This document shows, piece after piece, positions 52,642 to 60,822 of a DNA stretch of 64,000 nucleotides (its first letter is position 1; every line of letters starts with the position of its first letter). The notes beneath the pieces were generated by a model. The model had not been told where the DNA came from. It worked only from the letters and a program-made list of their open reading frames with translations, and did not search any database. The DNA lies in NCBI RefSeq assembly GCF_900129025.1, contig NZ_FQUM01000006.1, positions 62,001 to 126,000 on the forward strand, read 5' to 3'. The position numbers were made by a program, and so were the translations under genes. This DNA is from Mariniphaga anaerophila. GTDB lineage: Bacteria; Bacteroidota; Bacteroidia; Bacteroidales; Prolixibacteraceae.

Positions 52642-53202
52642 TTAATTGAGGTCTGTTAAAGTATAAACAACCTGAACAATTGTTTGATTTTGGGACAGAC
52701 TTTTGAATTCAGTTCCTGAACTTTCAGCCTCCAGATGGTAAGAAAGAAGATGCCCGTTGTTCATGCCTTTGCCGGTAAAACAACTTCCAATGTCCGAAAT
52801 CACCTCAACCGGTTCGTTCGAAAGATAAACCCGGCCGGCTGGCTTTCCAAGCGCCCCTTTCCCTGCTCCTCTGGCTTCAGTGGCTTCAACCGACAACAGC
52901 ACACCATCCGGAACTTGCCCCTGAACAGTGGCAACCACTTTTCTCCGATGGGTCTGGCTCCTGATAATCGACGAGTAATTTATCCATACTCCTTTATTTT
53001 GATCAAAGTTTTCAAGATTCACCGGCGCTCCGGCTTCATCCGGAGCAATTGCCCCGGCCTCTTCTGAAACCAAACCCAAAAGCGCTACTTCCGGAATTTC
53101 TATGTTCACCTTGTGATGAGCCTCACTGCTCTGTCCTTCTGCCAAAAAAGGAGAGCTCCACAAGAGGAATAAAAGCATCACTATAAAAATCGAAAGTTTC
53201 AT
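52642..53202 (-). CDS. pilin-like secreted subunit B
   Basis: 186 residues, signal peptide (ends LAEGQ). It has the same landmarks as its paralogues: VNIEIPEVALLGLVSEE at the N-terminus, VWINYSS, VPDGVLLSVEAT, DIGSCFTGKG ... GHLL and the C-terminal strand IVQVVYTLTDLN. It contains the longest insertion after the first strand. It precedes the chaperone gene by 81 bp, probably in the same transcript. Confidence 0.65.
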   Translation of the reverse strand: MKLSIFIVMLLFLLWSSPFLAEGQSSEAHHKVNIEIPEVALLGLVSEEAGAIAPDEAGAPVNLENFDQNKGVWINYSSIIRSQTHRRKVVATVQGQVPDGVLLSVEATEARGAGKGALGKPAGRVYLSNEPVEVISDIGSCFTGKGMNNGHLLSYHLEAESSGTEFKSLSQNQTIVQVVYTLTDLN

Positions 53203-53316
53203 ACCCAAAGGTACATAACACGAACCTTTGGCGTTGTATTCGATTTACCTATTTATGAGGTACAAAATACTGATTCCCCATCTGCGCAAATACTGAAATC
53301 AAAGAACCCGGGAACA

Positions 53317-53350
53317 AAAAAAGGCAAACCTTTCAGTCTGCCTTTTCTAT
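53317..53350 (-). terminator. terminator after the first pilin-like gene
   Basis: AAAAAGGCA (about 53317-53325) / TGCCTTTT (53339-53346). On the minus strand it ends in a T run. A terminator here, with genes continuing beyond, suggests the first subunit is made in excess by partial termination, as for major pilins. Confidence 0.65.
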
Positions 53351-53367
53351 TCTTTTACTATCTATTC

Positions 53368-53949
53368 TTAATTAGTCTCTGTAATTGTGTACACAACGGT
53401 TGTGCTGTAATTTGATCCTGAAACCAGTTCAGAATAACCATCATCGCTCATTTCCAGCGAATAAACCAGTTGGTGGCCACTGCCTGTTCCATTGCCGGTG
53501 TAGCAACTTCCTATTCCGTTTACTACTTTCAAAGAATTGGCAGTTCCTAAAGCGGTTGACCCGGTGTTCACTACTTCACCCAAATCGCCTACTCCGTTAG
53601 TCTGGCCTTCAACTTTCAACATCAACGATACTCCTGACGGCAAACTAGCGTTTTCAAGTTTTGCAGAAATCTCACGACTTTTTCCTCCGCTTATGGCCGT
53701 GTAATTCAACCACAATTCGTTGTTACTGGCAGTACTAAAATCAACAGCATCCCCGGCTTCTATTCCATCGGCAGAAACTGTAAGATTAATACTTCCACCT
53801 TCTCCTGCTCCTTCAATATCTATGATTGCCATTGACGGCACTGTTATTCCTACATCGTGCCTTGCGGTACTGGAATCCTGTGCCAGCAAAGCGTTAGAAA
53901 ATCCGAAAACCAAAATAAAACTTGCGATAATAACTGATAACTTCTTCAT
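53368..53949 (-). CDS. pilin-like secreted subunit A (major subunit candidate)
   Basis: 193 residues. Signal peptide (about 1-23, ending LLAQ), N-terminal alternating strand (HDVGITVPSMAIIDIEG), LWLNYTA, LPSGVSLMLKVE, the one cysteine of the protein in GIGSCYTGNG, GHQLVYSLEM and a C-terminal TTVVYTITETN strand. It is first in the cluster, separated from the next subunit by a terminator, and so is likely the most expressed subunit. The N-terminal strand resembles the donor strand of CS1-type pilins by hydrophobic pattern only. Confidence 0.68.
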   Translation of the reverse strand: MKKLSVIIASFILVFGFSNALLAQDSSTARHDVGITVPSMAIIDIEGAGEGGSINLTVSADGIEAGDAVDFSTASNNELWLNYTAISGGKSREISAKLENASLPSGVSLMLKVEGQTNGVGDLGEVVNTGSTALGTANSLKVVNGIGSCYTGNGTGSGHQLVYSLEMSDDGYSELVSGSNYSTTVVYTITETN

Positions 53950-54445
53950 GATTTTGTGTTTTTTATTAAATTTTTAGTTTGTAAATTCAATCTTCAAGCG
54001 TGCCAGACCATAAACAATCCAGATACCAAAAAACACAAACAACTGATTTACTACGCTATAAACAAAAAACATCTGAAATACATCGGCTCAATATGGGACA
54101 CTTTTTTCTCGGATGGGACGACAAGGTGAAAAATAGCCAATACCGGGGGAAAGCATTCGGACTGAATAGAAGCTTCAGAAGCAAAAATTGTAGCACCAAC
54201 TTATATGAAGCAACAAAACCGCTCTCTGTTCTTTTTTTCAAGCATTCAAAAAAGAGAAAAAAACAGGAACACTTCCGATTCATGTTCTTGTCAGAAACGA
54301 TCAGTACTTCGACACAAAAAAGCGTGTGCCTTTTTGCTAATATAAAAAAGGAGATACCACAAATTATGCAGTTCAACTAATAATAGACAAAATTCGACAT
54401 TATTATGAAAAGTTGGGGGGCGACAATATTAAAAGCAAACTAAAC
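53950..54445. other. non-coding region between the fibre cluster and panD
   Basis: Nearly 500 bp with overlapping low-complexity open frames on both strands that lack start context and coding character. It should contain the promoter of the fibre cluster. No RNA gene, palindrome or repeat of note was found. Confidence 0.5.
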
Positions 54446-54796
54446 CTAAATCAACCTGTTCGTTTCGATATCCGGGAAAATAATAGACGGCTTAAACGAC
54501 TTGGCTTCCTCAAAATCCATAGAGGCGTACGAAATGATAATCACCACATCGCCAACAGCTACTTTTCTGGCAGCCGGTCCGTTCAAACAAATGGTTCCCG
54601 AGCCTCGGTCACCTTTAATAACGTAGGTTTCAAGCCGTTCTCCATTATTAATATTTACCACTTGCACCTTTTCGTTTTCAATCAAGTTTGCTGCGTCCAT
54701 CAAATCTTCATCAATGGTAATGCTCCCCACGTATTGCAGATTGGCTTCTGTTACAGTTACTTTATGAATTTTCGATTTACAAACTTCAATATGCAT
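54446..54796 (-). CDS. panD: aspartate 1-decarboxylase
   Basis: 116 residues, with the self-processing site G-S in [11 protein letters not shown] (Ser25 region becomes the pyruvoyl group), the conserved [34 protein letters not shown] core and Asn72-type residue in LNG. It makes beta-alanine for pantothenate. Together with panC, 11 bp upstream, it forms the pan operon. Confidence 0.96.
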   Translation of the reverse strand: MHIEVCKSKIHKVTVTEANLQYVGSITIDEDLMDAANLIENEKVQVVNINNGERLETYVIKGDRGSGTICLNGPAARKVAVGDVVIIISYASMDFEEAKSFKPSIIFPDIETNRLI

Positions 54797-54807
54797 AACT
54801 CACTTTT

Positions 54808-55647
54808 TCAGTTCAAAACAATATTGTCAATTAATCTGACTTTGCCGCAAAAAACGGCAATGCATCCTATTTTCCGGCCTTCATCATCCCATTTGCATAC
54901 GTGCTGAAGACTTTCAAAATCAACAACTTCAAAATATTCAACATCCAGGAATGTGTTTTTGTTGATGTTTGCGACCACCCATTTTTCAAGGTCGCATACG
55001 GATTTCGCGCCAACCAGGTTTCTGGCTTTGTTAAGTGTTTCGTATATAACCACGGCATTTTTTCGTTCTTCCGGCGTAAGCAGCGCATTGCGCGAACTCA
55101 TTGCAAGTCCGCTTTTCTCCCTGATTATAGGACAGGCGACAACTTCAACCGGCATTTTTAGCATTTTAACCATTTGGTTTATAATGGCCAGCTGTTGAAA
55201 ATCTTTTTGTCCGAAATATGCTTTGTTGGGTTTTACAATTTCGAACAGCTTGCTTACCACCTGCGCAACGCCATTAAAATGCCCGGGGCGGTGCTTTCCT
55301 TCCATAACCTGTTCAAAATGTCCAAAATCGAACTTTCGGGTATCAGGTTCGGGATAAATTTCACTGGGTTCAGGCGCAAACACAAGGGTGCAACCGGTTG
55401 GTTCCAGCAACTTCAAATCCGCCTCCAGGGTACGCGGATAACGTTTTAAATCATCCGGATCGTTAAACTGGGTAGGATTCACAAAAACACTAACTACCAC
55501 TGTGGGATTTTCGCTGACTGCTCGTTCAACCAGCGACAAATGGCCGGAGTGCAATGCACCCATGGTTGGAACCAGTCCAACACTGCCTTTTTTACAAAGC
55601 TCCTTCAAATGTTTCTGAAGTTCTTCTATTGTTTTTACCAGAACCAT
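54808..55647 (-). CDS. panC: pantothenate synthetase
   Basis: 279 residues with the nucleotidyl-transferase motifs VPTMGALHSGHLSLVERA (HxGH) and FGQKDFQQLAIINQMV, EKSGLAMSSRN and the final VRLIDNIVL. It condenses pantoate and beta-alanine with ATP. First gene of the panCD operon, divergent from the GT5-like gene. Confidence 0.96.
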   Translation of the reverse strand: MVLVKTIEELQKHLKELCKKGSVGLVPTMGALHSGHLSLVERAVSENPTVVVSVFVNPTQFNDPDDLKRYPRTLEADLKLLEPTGCTLVFAPEPSEIYPEPDTRKFDFGHFEQVMEGKHRPGHFNGVAQVVSKLFEIVKPNKAYFGQKDFQQLAIINQMVKMLKMPVEVVACPIIREKSGLAMSSRNALLTPEERKNAVVIYETLNKARNLVGAKSVCDLEKWVVANINKNTFLDVEYFEVVDFESLQHVCKWDDEGRKIGCIAVFCGKVRLIDNIVLN

Positions 55648-55749
55648 TGCTTAAAAAATTCACTATGCAAAGTAAATAAATAATCTTCTTAAAAAACCCA
55701 CACGCCCCGATATAAACACAGAGGCTTAACACAACGGAAATGGCTGGAA

Positions 55750-55780
55750 TTGAATATTCGCGATATTTTTATTACCTTTG
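55750..55780 (+). promoter_or_regulatory. promoter of the half-length GT5 gene
   Basis: TTG (55750-55752) and TACCTTTG (55773-55780), separated by 20 nt, match the Bacteroidota -33/-7 consensus; the ATG is 31 bp downstream. Confidence 0.7.
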
Positions 55781-55810
55781 CACTCTGTTATAAACCGCGC
55801 TTACAGCTCA

Positions 55811-56614
55811 ATGGAAAAGAAGAAGATCCTTTATATTTCTCAGGAAATCACCCCCTATTTACCCGAGAGCGAAATGTCAGAAATCGCACGTTACCTGCCC
55901 CAGGGTGTGCAGGAAAAAGGGAGGGAAATCAGAACTTTTATGCCTCGTTACGGTTGCGTTAACGAGCGCAGAAACCAGTTACACGAGGTTATCCGGTTAT
56001 CGGGAATGAACCTTGTTATTGACGACACAGACCACCCGCTGATTATTAAGGTTGCATCTATTCAGGCAGCCCGCATGCAGGTCTATTTTATTGATAACGA
56101 AGACTACTTCCATCGTAAGCAGGTGGTTGTCAGTCCAAAAGGAGAAGAGTTTGCCGACAATGACGAACGGGCCTTGTTTTTTGCCCGTGGTGTTTTGGAG
56201 ACCGTAATAAAATTACGCTGGGCTCCGGATTTAATTCACTGCCACGGGTGGATGACTTCGATGGTTCCGTTATTCATCAAAAAATATTATTACAACGACC
56301 CGCTTTTCGAACAATCAAAAGTGGTATACTCGCTTTACAACGACGAATTTAAAAAACCACTTAACCCGGAGATTAAGAACAAAATTTTACTCGAAGGGAT
56401 GGTGCCCGATGATGTTTCGCTGCTTGAAAACCCGGATTATGTGAACCTGAGCAAATTAGCAATTAATTACTCGGATGCCGTTATTCAGGGAACAGAAAAA
56501 ATAAATCCCGAACTGGAAAAATTCATTCCTGAATCGGGTAAGCCTTTCCTGGGATATCAACCAAAAGAAACATACATTGACGCCTACGATGAATTTTACG
56601 AAAAAGTATGGTAG
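55811..56614 (+). CDS. half-length GT5 starch/glycogen synthase-like protein
   Basis: 267 residues from ATG 55811. It begins MEKKKILYISQEITPYLPESEMSEIARYLP, the N-terminal half of glycogen/starch synthase (a variant of the KxGGL loop: here there is ESEMSE), and includes IHCHGWMTSMVPLFIKKYY. The C-terminal ADP-glucose-binding half of GT5 (full enzymes about 470 aa) is absent. The glycine-rich KxGG loop is not evident, so glucan synthesis is doubtful. Such proteins sit beside panC throughout many Bacteroidota in my recollection and may have a regulatory or other role. Confidence 0.8.
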   Translation: MEKKKILYISQEITPYLPESEMSEIARYLPQGVQEKGREIRTFMPRYGCVNERRNQLHEVIRLSGMNLVIDDTDHPLIIKVASIQAARMQVYFIDNEDYFHRKQVVVSPKGEEFADNDERALFFARGVLETVIKLRWAPDLIHCHGWMTSMVPLFIKKYYYNDPLFEQSKVVYSLYNDEFKKPLNPEIKNKILLEGMVPDDVSLLENPDYVNLSKLAINYSDAVIQGTEKINPELEKFIPESGKPFLGYQPKETYIDAYDEFYEKVW

Positions 56615-56746
56615 TTGTTAAAAGATCAATTTTTTTTGTAAAAAGATCAAAATTACAGTTATTCACTCCATACCATCATCGATTTTTTATACGTTTGTGA
56701 TTTATTTTAGTAGTCAGGAAAACAATTACTTAAAAACAAGTATTCA

Positions 56747-58120
56747 GTGAAACGTAAGACAACTTTTAAATACCACCTAATTATCTGGGGAATAGCCGCA
56801 ATGGCTTTTTTATCAGCGTGCAACGACCCCAATGATTTGGGAATGGAATTGCTGCCTACAAAAGACTTGGTTGAAGTGAAAAACCTCGTAGACAAGAACA
56901 GCATCTCGTCGTATACTTTTACCGAGGGGCCCATAAGATCCGATGAAGGCAGCAAAAGCCTTTTGGGAAGTTTCTACGATCCTGTTTTCGGGAAAACAAA
57001 CATCGACTTTGCCGCACATTTCAGGATGCAGGGAGCCATCGACTATGGAACCAATACTGTTGTTGACTCGGTAAAGCTTTTTTTGTATTACCGACTGATG
57101 TACGGTGACACAATCACTTCGCAAAAATTCAGGGTTTACGAGTTGATGGAACCCATTTTTGCCGACACCATCAACGAAACAAACGGAGGCTCATACGACT
57201 ATCCGTATTACCAGGATGTTGATTTAAAGCAATTGGCATCTACCCAGTTATTGGGCGAAGTTGATTACACTCCGGTTGTCAGGCTCGACAGCACCTATCA
57301 GGACACAGTATTTCAGTTGATTTCAATTCCTCTTGATAAATCACTGGGAGAAAAACTGGTAAATGCAGACCCGTCAGAAATAATAAACAACGATACTTTT
57401 CTGGAGTATTTCAAAGGGTTGCTTATTGAAGCTGAAGCAAAAACAGCAGTAGGCGGCTCTATTCTTGTACTGGAAGCCGCATCATCAAGTTCGTTTCAGG
57501 GTTCGGCACTGCTTGTGTACTACGATAACGACGAAAACCAAGCCAAAGAAAAACCGGATACATTGCTTTACAATCCATACATAATTACCGGATTGAGCGC
57601 CCGTGTAAATTCCATTGAACACGATTATTCGGGAACAGCTTTTGAAGCCAACCTGAATGTGGAAACGGGCGACGACTCTCTAATATACGTGCAGTCAACC
57701 GGCGGGCTGGAATCTAAAATTTATATTGAAGGGCTGAGTTCATGGAAAGACTCAACAAACATTGGAATTAACAAAGCTGAGTTGGTCTTTCAGGTAGATA
57801 CACTTGCCTCTGAAGTGGATAAATATCCGCCACCGGCACAGTTATTATTTACGGTTCTCGACGAAGATGGAAACGAAACGCTCCCTGCAGATTACTCCTT
57901 TAGTAGCAGTTACTACGGAGGTGTTCTCCGTTCGGACTATACGTACAGGTTTAACATTACACAACACCTGGAAGAAATAATAAGCGGGAAGGCAGTAAAC
58001 AACGGATTCTTTTTGACCACGGCTCGTAAAAACAGCGAGGCCAACCGTGTGGTGCTAAAAGGAAGTAACAGCACAACCGGAATAAAACTGGTGATTACTT
58101 ATTCGAAATTTTTGCAATAA
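56747..58120 (+). CDS. DUF4270 lipoprotein
   Basis: 457 residues from GTG 56747. Lipobox FLSAC near residue 25, then NDPNDLGMELLPTKD, a typical DUF4270 start, and the repeated beta architecture (LGSFYDPVFGKTNIDFAAHF; VVDSVKLFLYYRLMYGD; SLIYVQSTGGLESKIYIEGL; final TTGIKLVITYSKF). Function unknown; surface-exposed lipoprotein likely. Divergent from nothing; in the same direction as the half-length GT5 gene, 130 bp apart, as often in this phylum. Confidence 0.9.
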   Translation: MKRKTTFKYHLIIWGIAAMAFLSACNDPNDLGMELLPTKDLVEVKNLVDKNSISSYTFTEGPIRSDEGSKSLLGSFYDPVFGKTNIDFAAHFRMQGAIDYGTNTVVDSVKLFLYYRLMYGDTITSQKFRVYELMEPIFADTINETNGGSYDYPYYQDVDLKQLASTQLLGEVDYTPVVRLDSTYQDTVFQLISIPLDKSLGEKLVNADPSEIINNDTFLEYFKGLLIEAEAKTAVGGSILVLEAASSSSFQGSALLVYYDNDENQAKEKPDTLLYNPYIITGLSARVNSIEHDYSGTAFEANLNVETGDDSLIYVQSTGGLESKIYIEGLSSWKDSTNIGINKAELVFQVDTLASEVDKYPPPAQLLFTVLDEDGNETLPADYSFSSSYYGGVLRSDYTYRFNITQHLEEIISGKAVNNGFFLTTARKNSEANRVVLKGSNSTTGIKLVITYSKFLQ

Positions 58121-58142
58121 ATAGCAATATTTATATAAAAAT

Positions 58143-58177
58143 AAAAGGGGCAATTTCTTCACGAAATTGCCCCTTTT
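58143..58177. terminator. bidirectional terminator
   Basis: Perfect 15-bp stem AAAAGGGGCAATTTC (58143-58157) / GAAATTGCCCCTTTT (58163-58177), 5-nt loop, with A and T tracts on both sides. It separates convergent genes 56747 and 58193. Confidence 0.85.
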
Positions 58178-58192
58178 ATTTTTTCTATTCCT

Positions 58193-59116
58193 CTATTTCG
58201 TTTTAATTTTGACAGTATTCTGTTGCCCCTCTTCTTTGGCTTTAAAAATCTCAATACTTTCAATTTTATCGGGGGAAATATTTTTTACAGCATCGGCACC
58301 GGATTTTTTCCCATTGATATAATAAAGCGTTTTTCCATTTCCGGGCGAGGTCAAAAAAATGGCTTGTCTGCCGTATTTCAACTGCATTTCCTGCTGCATC
58401 TCAATCAGGTTTTGCTGGCTTTCTTCCATCATACGTATTCGTTCTTCACTTAAGTTATGCTGGCTCTCCAAAAATTGTTGTCGATGGGTAATCATTTCTT
58501 CAACATGCTCCTGATCTGACAAATTCACACGGGAAGACCCGACATAGAAAGCAGATGGCCTCTGATTATAAATTTTATCGAGGTTTTCGAGCCCGCGCAA
58601 ATTGAGTGCCTGGCTGAGTTGGGAAACGGTCGAAAGATCAATGTCGCCCTGCAGTTGTACCAGATTGGTTACAGCGTGAGAATGAGTTACCAGTGCCAGC
58701 GATTCAATTTTGTCCTGCTTCTTCTTCAAAAAAACTTTCAGATCTTCGCCCATCTGCTTTTCAGTTTTAAACAGCAAAAAATTGTTCTTTTTGTAATAAT
58801 CCAAAATCGTTCGGCGAATTTCTCCATTGACGCCATCTTCTTCGTTGACCAAAGTTTTGGAAATACCACTTTTAAATACTCCGGTTTGCGACACCACCAA
58901 AATCTCGTCAAGATTTTTAAGTGCATTGAACACCGGCGATCGTTCGTCAATGTTCCGCTTTTTGATGTATAAATCGAACATATCGCTGGTAATCTGGCTG
59001 GCACTAAAACCATCTTTGTCGGCGTACTTTTCGGTCAACTCATCAAACAAGCTCTGCTGTGCCCACCCACCCAGAGAACAAGCAAAAATTGTTAGAACTA
59101 GTACAATTGTTTTCAT
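58193..59116 (-). CDS. DUF4252 secreted protein
   Basis: 307 residues, signal peptide (ends GWAQ). The first two thirds carry DUF4252 landmarks (LTEKYADKDGFSASQITSDMFDLY, and ILVVSQTG with the helical partner), repeated partly at 150-210 (SHAVTNLVQLQGDIDLSTVSQL). The C-terminus has TSPGNGKTLYYINGKKSGADAVKNISPDKIESIEIFKA, a pattern of TonB-plug or carboxypeptidase-like domains. It is third in an operon after ECF sigma and anti-sigma candidates. Confidence 0.78.
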   Translation of the reverse strand: MKTIVLVLTIFACSLGGWAQQSLFDELTEKYADKDGFSASQITSDMFDLYIKKRNIDERSPVFNALKNLDEILVVSQTGVFKSGISKTLVNEEDGVNGEIRRTILDYYKKNNFLLFKTEKQMGEDLKVFLKKKQDKIESLALVTHSHAVTNLVQLQGDIDLSTVSQLSQALNLRGLENLDKIYNQRPSAFYVGSSRVNLSDQEHVEEMITHRQQFLESQHNLSEERIRMMEESQQNLIEMQQEMQLKYGRQAIFLTSPGNGKTLYYINGKKSGADAVKNISPDKIESIEIFKAKEEGQQNTVKIKTK

Positions 59117-59126
59117 GTCCTGTGTA

Positions 59127-59561
59127 TTAATTTATAATAATCTCAACATTATCGTCGACCCAAAGCACCAGCATATCCTTTTCTTCCTCGGGCTGAATAC
59201 TCTTGGATACTGCAAACAGCGCTTCCTCAAGCACCAAAAAATTGTCTTCCATTTTTTTATGCTTTTGCTCTTTTACATTTAGAAAAATACTAAGTATGAC
59301 GAGCACAGAAGCGGCCACCGATGTAACGGAATAAATACGGTATTTCCGTTTTCGCTCTTTGCGGTTGCCAGCCTGAATACTTTTGAAAACAGATTCTTCA
59401 AGATCGTCGGGAAGAACAGCTTCATTTTCGAAATATCCAAAAATATCTTTTTCAGCTGTTTCCGAGTCCAGTGCCAGAATCTCCGATTTCAACAATCTTT
59501 CCTCCTCTTCGGTGGTCTCACCGTTATAATATTTTTCCAGCAAATTGTTTTTTGTGTTCAT
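59127..59561 (-). CDS. membrane anti-sigma factor candidate
   Basis: 144 residues: an N-terminal helical domain (LLEKYYNGETTEEEERLLKSEILALD) like short Bacteroidota anti-sigma proteins, a membrane helix (about 84-102) and a C-terminal acidic periplasmic tail. No zinc motif. It overlaps the ECF sigma gene by 38 bp, so the pair is translationally coupled. Confidence 0.75.
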   Translation of the reverse strand: MNTKNNLLEKYYNGETTEEEERLLKSEILALDSETAEKDIFGYFENEAVLPDDLEESVFKSIQAGNRKERKRKYRIYSVTSVAASVLVILSIFLNVKEQKHKKMEDNFLVLEEALFAVSKSIQPEEEKDMLVLWVDDNVEIIIN

Positions 59562-60057
59562 AATCGTATATTTTTTCCACCTCTTCTTTCACTTTTTTTC
59601 GAGCCCTGGAAAGTACCACCCGAATGTTAGGGACCTCCATGCCGGTCATCTCCTTTATTTCGTGGTAAGAAAACCCGTCAATGTCGCGCAGTCGGATCAC
59701 TTCCCTGTACTTTTCAGGAAGCCTCTCAATCACTTTGTGCACCTGCTCAAACTTCTCTTTCAAATCCGGGTTTATTTCCTCCGCCTTTACATAAAAGAAC
59801 TGCTTTTCTCCATTTTCGCTAAAACTTATATTGCGTTTTCGTTTCAATAAATCGAAGCTGTAATTTTTTGCTATGGTAATAACATAAGCCTGTTGGTTAC
59901 GACACTTTTTCAGCTCCATCCTTTTAGACCAAAATCTTGCCATCAGATCCTGCAAAGCATCCCTGGTTTCTTCCTCATCTTTCAGAATTCGTTTCAGCAT
60001 CGGATACAATTTCCGGGAATATGGCAAAATGCTATTTTTAAACTCAGTTTCGGTCAT
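59524..60057 (-). CDS. ECF RNA polymerase sigma factor
   Basis: About 177 residues from ATG 60057. Region 2 (LYPMLKRILKDEEETRDALQDLMARFWSKR) and region 4 (LPEKYREVIRLRDIDGFSYHEIKEMTGMEVPNIRVVLSRARKKVKEE) are complete. Heads a three-gene operon with the anti-sigma candidate and the DUF4252 protein. Confidence 0.9.
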   Translation of the reverse strand: MTETEFKNSILPYSRKLYPMLKRILKDEEETRDALQDLMARFWSKRMELKKCRNQQAYVITIAKNYSFDLLKRKRNISFSENGEKQFFYVKAEEINPDLKEKFEQVHKVIERLPEKYREVIRLRDIDGFSYHEIKEMTGMEVPNIRVVLSRARKKVKEEVEKIYDYEHKKQFAGKIL

Positions 60058-60176
60058 TTGTATTAAAGGACGATTACATCTCAAATTTATAACAGTAAAA
60101 TTATTATTTCACTAAAATTAATACGAGAGCCTACTTGTTCCTGTGAATTTGGGTATTTTTGCAGCTTTCAAAAAAT

Positions 60177-60746
60177 ATGAGTTTTACGCAATTTATAACG
60201 TTCTTTCTTATTGGTGCCGGACTGAGTTTTGATTCATTTGCCGTTTCAGTATCATGTGGGTTAATGAAAAAGGAGATTCGTTTCAATCAGGCAGTGCCTA
60301 TTGCTTTTTCTCTGGCATTTTTTCAGGCTGTTTTTCCGGCTATCGGCTGGTTATCCGGAAAATCAATTCACGATATAATTAGTCCGGTGGATCACTGGAT
60401 TGCCTTTGGGCTTCTGGCTTTTTTGGGTATTAAAATGATAATTGAAGGCATTAAGCCGTGCGGAGCGCTGCAAAAATTCGACCCGTTCAGAAAGCGTGTT
60501 ATTATTGGGCTTTCGGTTGCAACAAGCATCGATGCTCTGGTTGTGGGACTAAGTTTCGGACTATTACAAATTCCCATTTTATTTCCGGTAACCATAATCG
60601 GGGCAGTAACTTTTATCGCCTCCATGCTGGGCATGTTATTCGGGAAAAAAATTTCTGCAGAAAAAAGCAGAAAATCGCTCATTCTGGGAGGAATTATTTT
60701 AACCGGCATTGGAGTTAAAATTTTATTGGAACACATATTTCTCTAA
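60177..60746 (+). CDS. mntP: manganese efflux pump MntP
   Basis: About 189 residues from ATG 60177. Six-helix LysE/MntP fold with the duplicated Asp-containing motifs GLSFDSFAVSVSCGL and VATSIDALVVGLSFGL, as expected for MntP/YebN. It exports Mn2+ from the cytoplasm. No yybP-ykoY-type riboswitch is recognisable in the 120-bp upstream space. Confidence 0.93.
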   Translation: MSFTQFITFFLIGAGLSFDSFAVSVSCGLMKKEIRFNQAVPIAFSLAFFQAVFPAIGWLSGKSIHDIISPVDHWIAFGLLAFLGIKMIIEGIKPCGALQKFDPFRKRVIIGLSVATSIDALVVGLSFGLLQIPILFPVTIIGAVTFIASMLGMLFGKKISAEKSRKSLILGGIILTGIGVKILLEHIFL

Positions 60747-60822
60747 AAATTCGTACATGTTTTTCCGCAATTCCTGTTGCACATATTTACTTTACAAAAT
60801 TCCTGTTTAATTTTGCACCGAA

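Noticed and set aside
54000-54380. Overlapping open frames on both strands between the fibre cluster and panD
   Set aside because: They are mirror images in AT-rich, low-complexity DNA, with no credible start and no signal peptide or domain.
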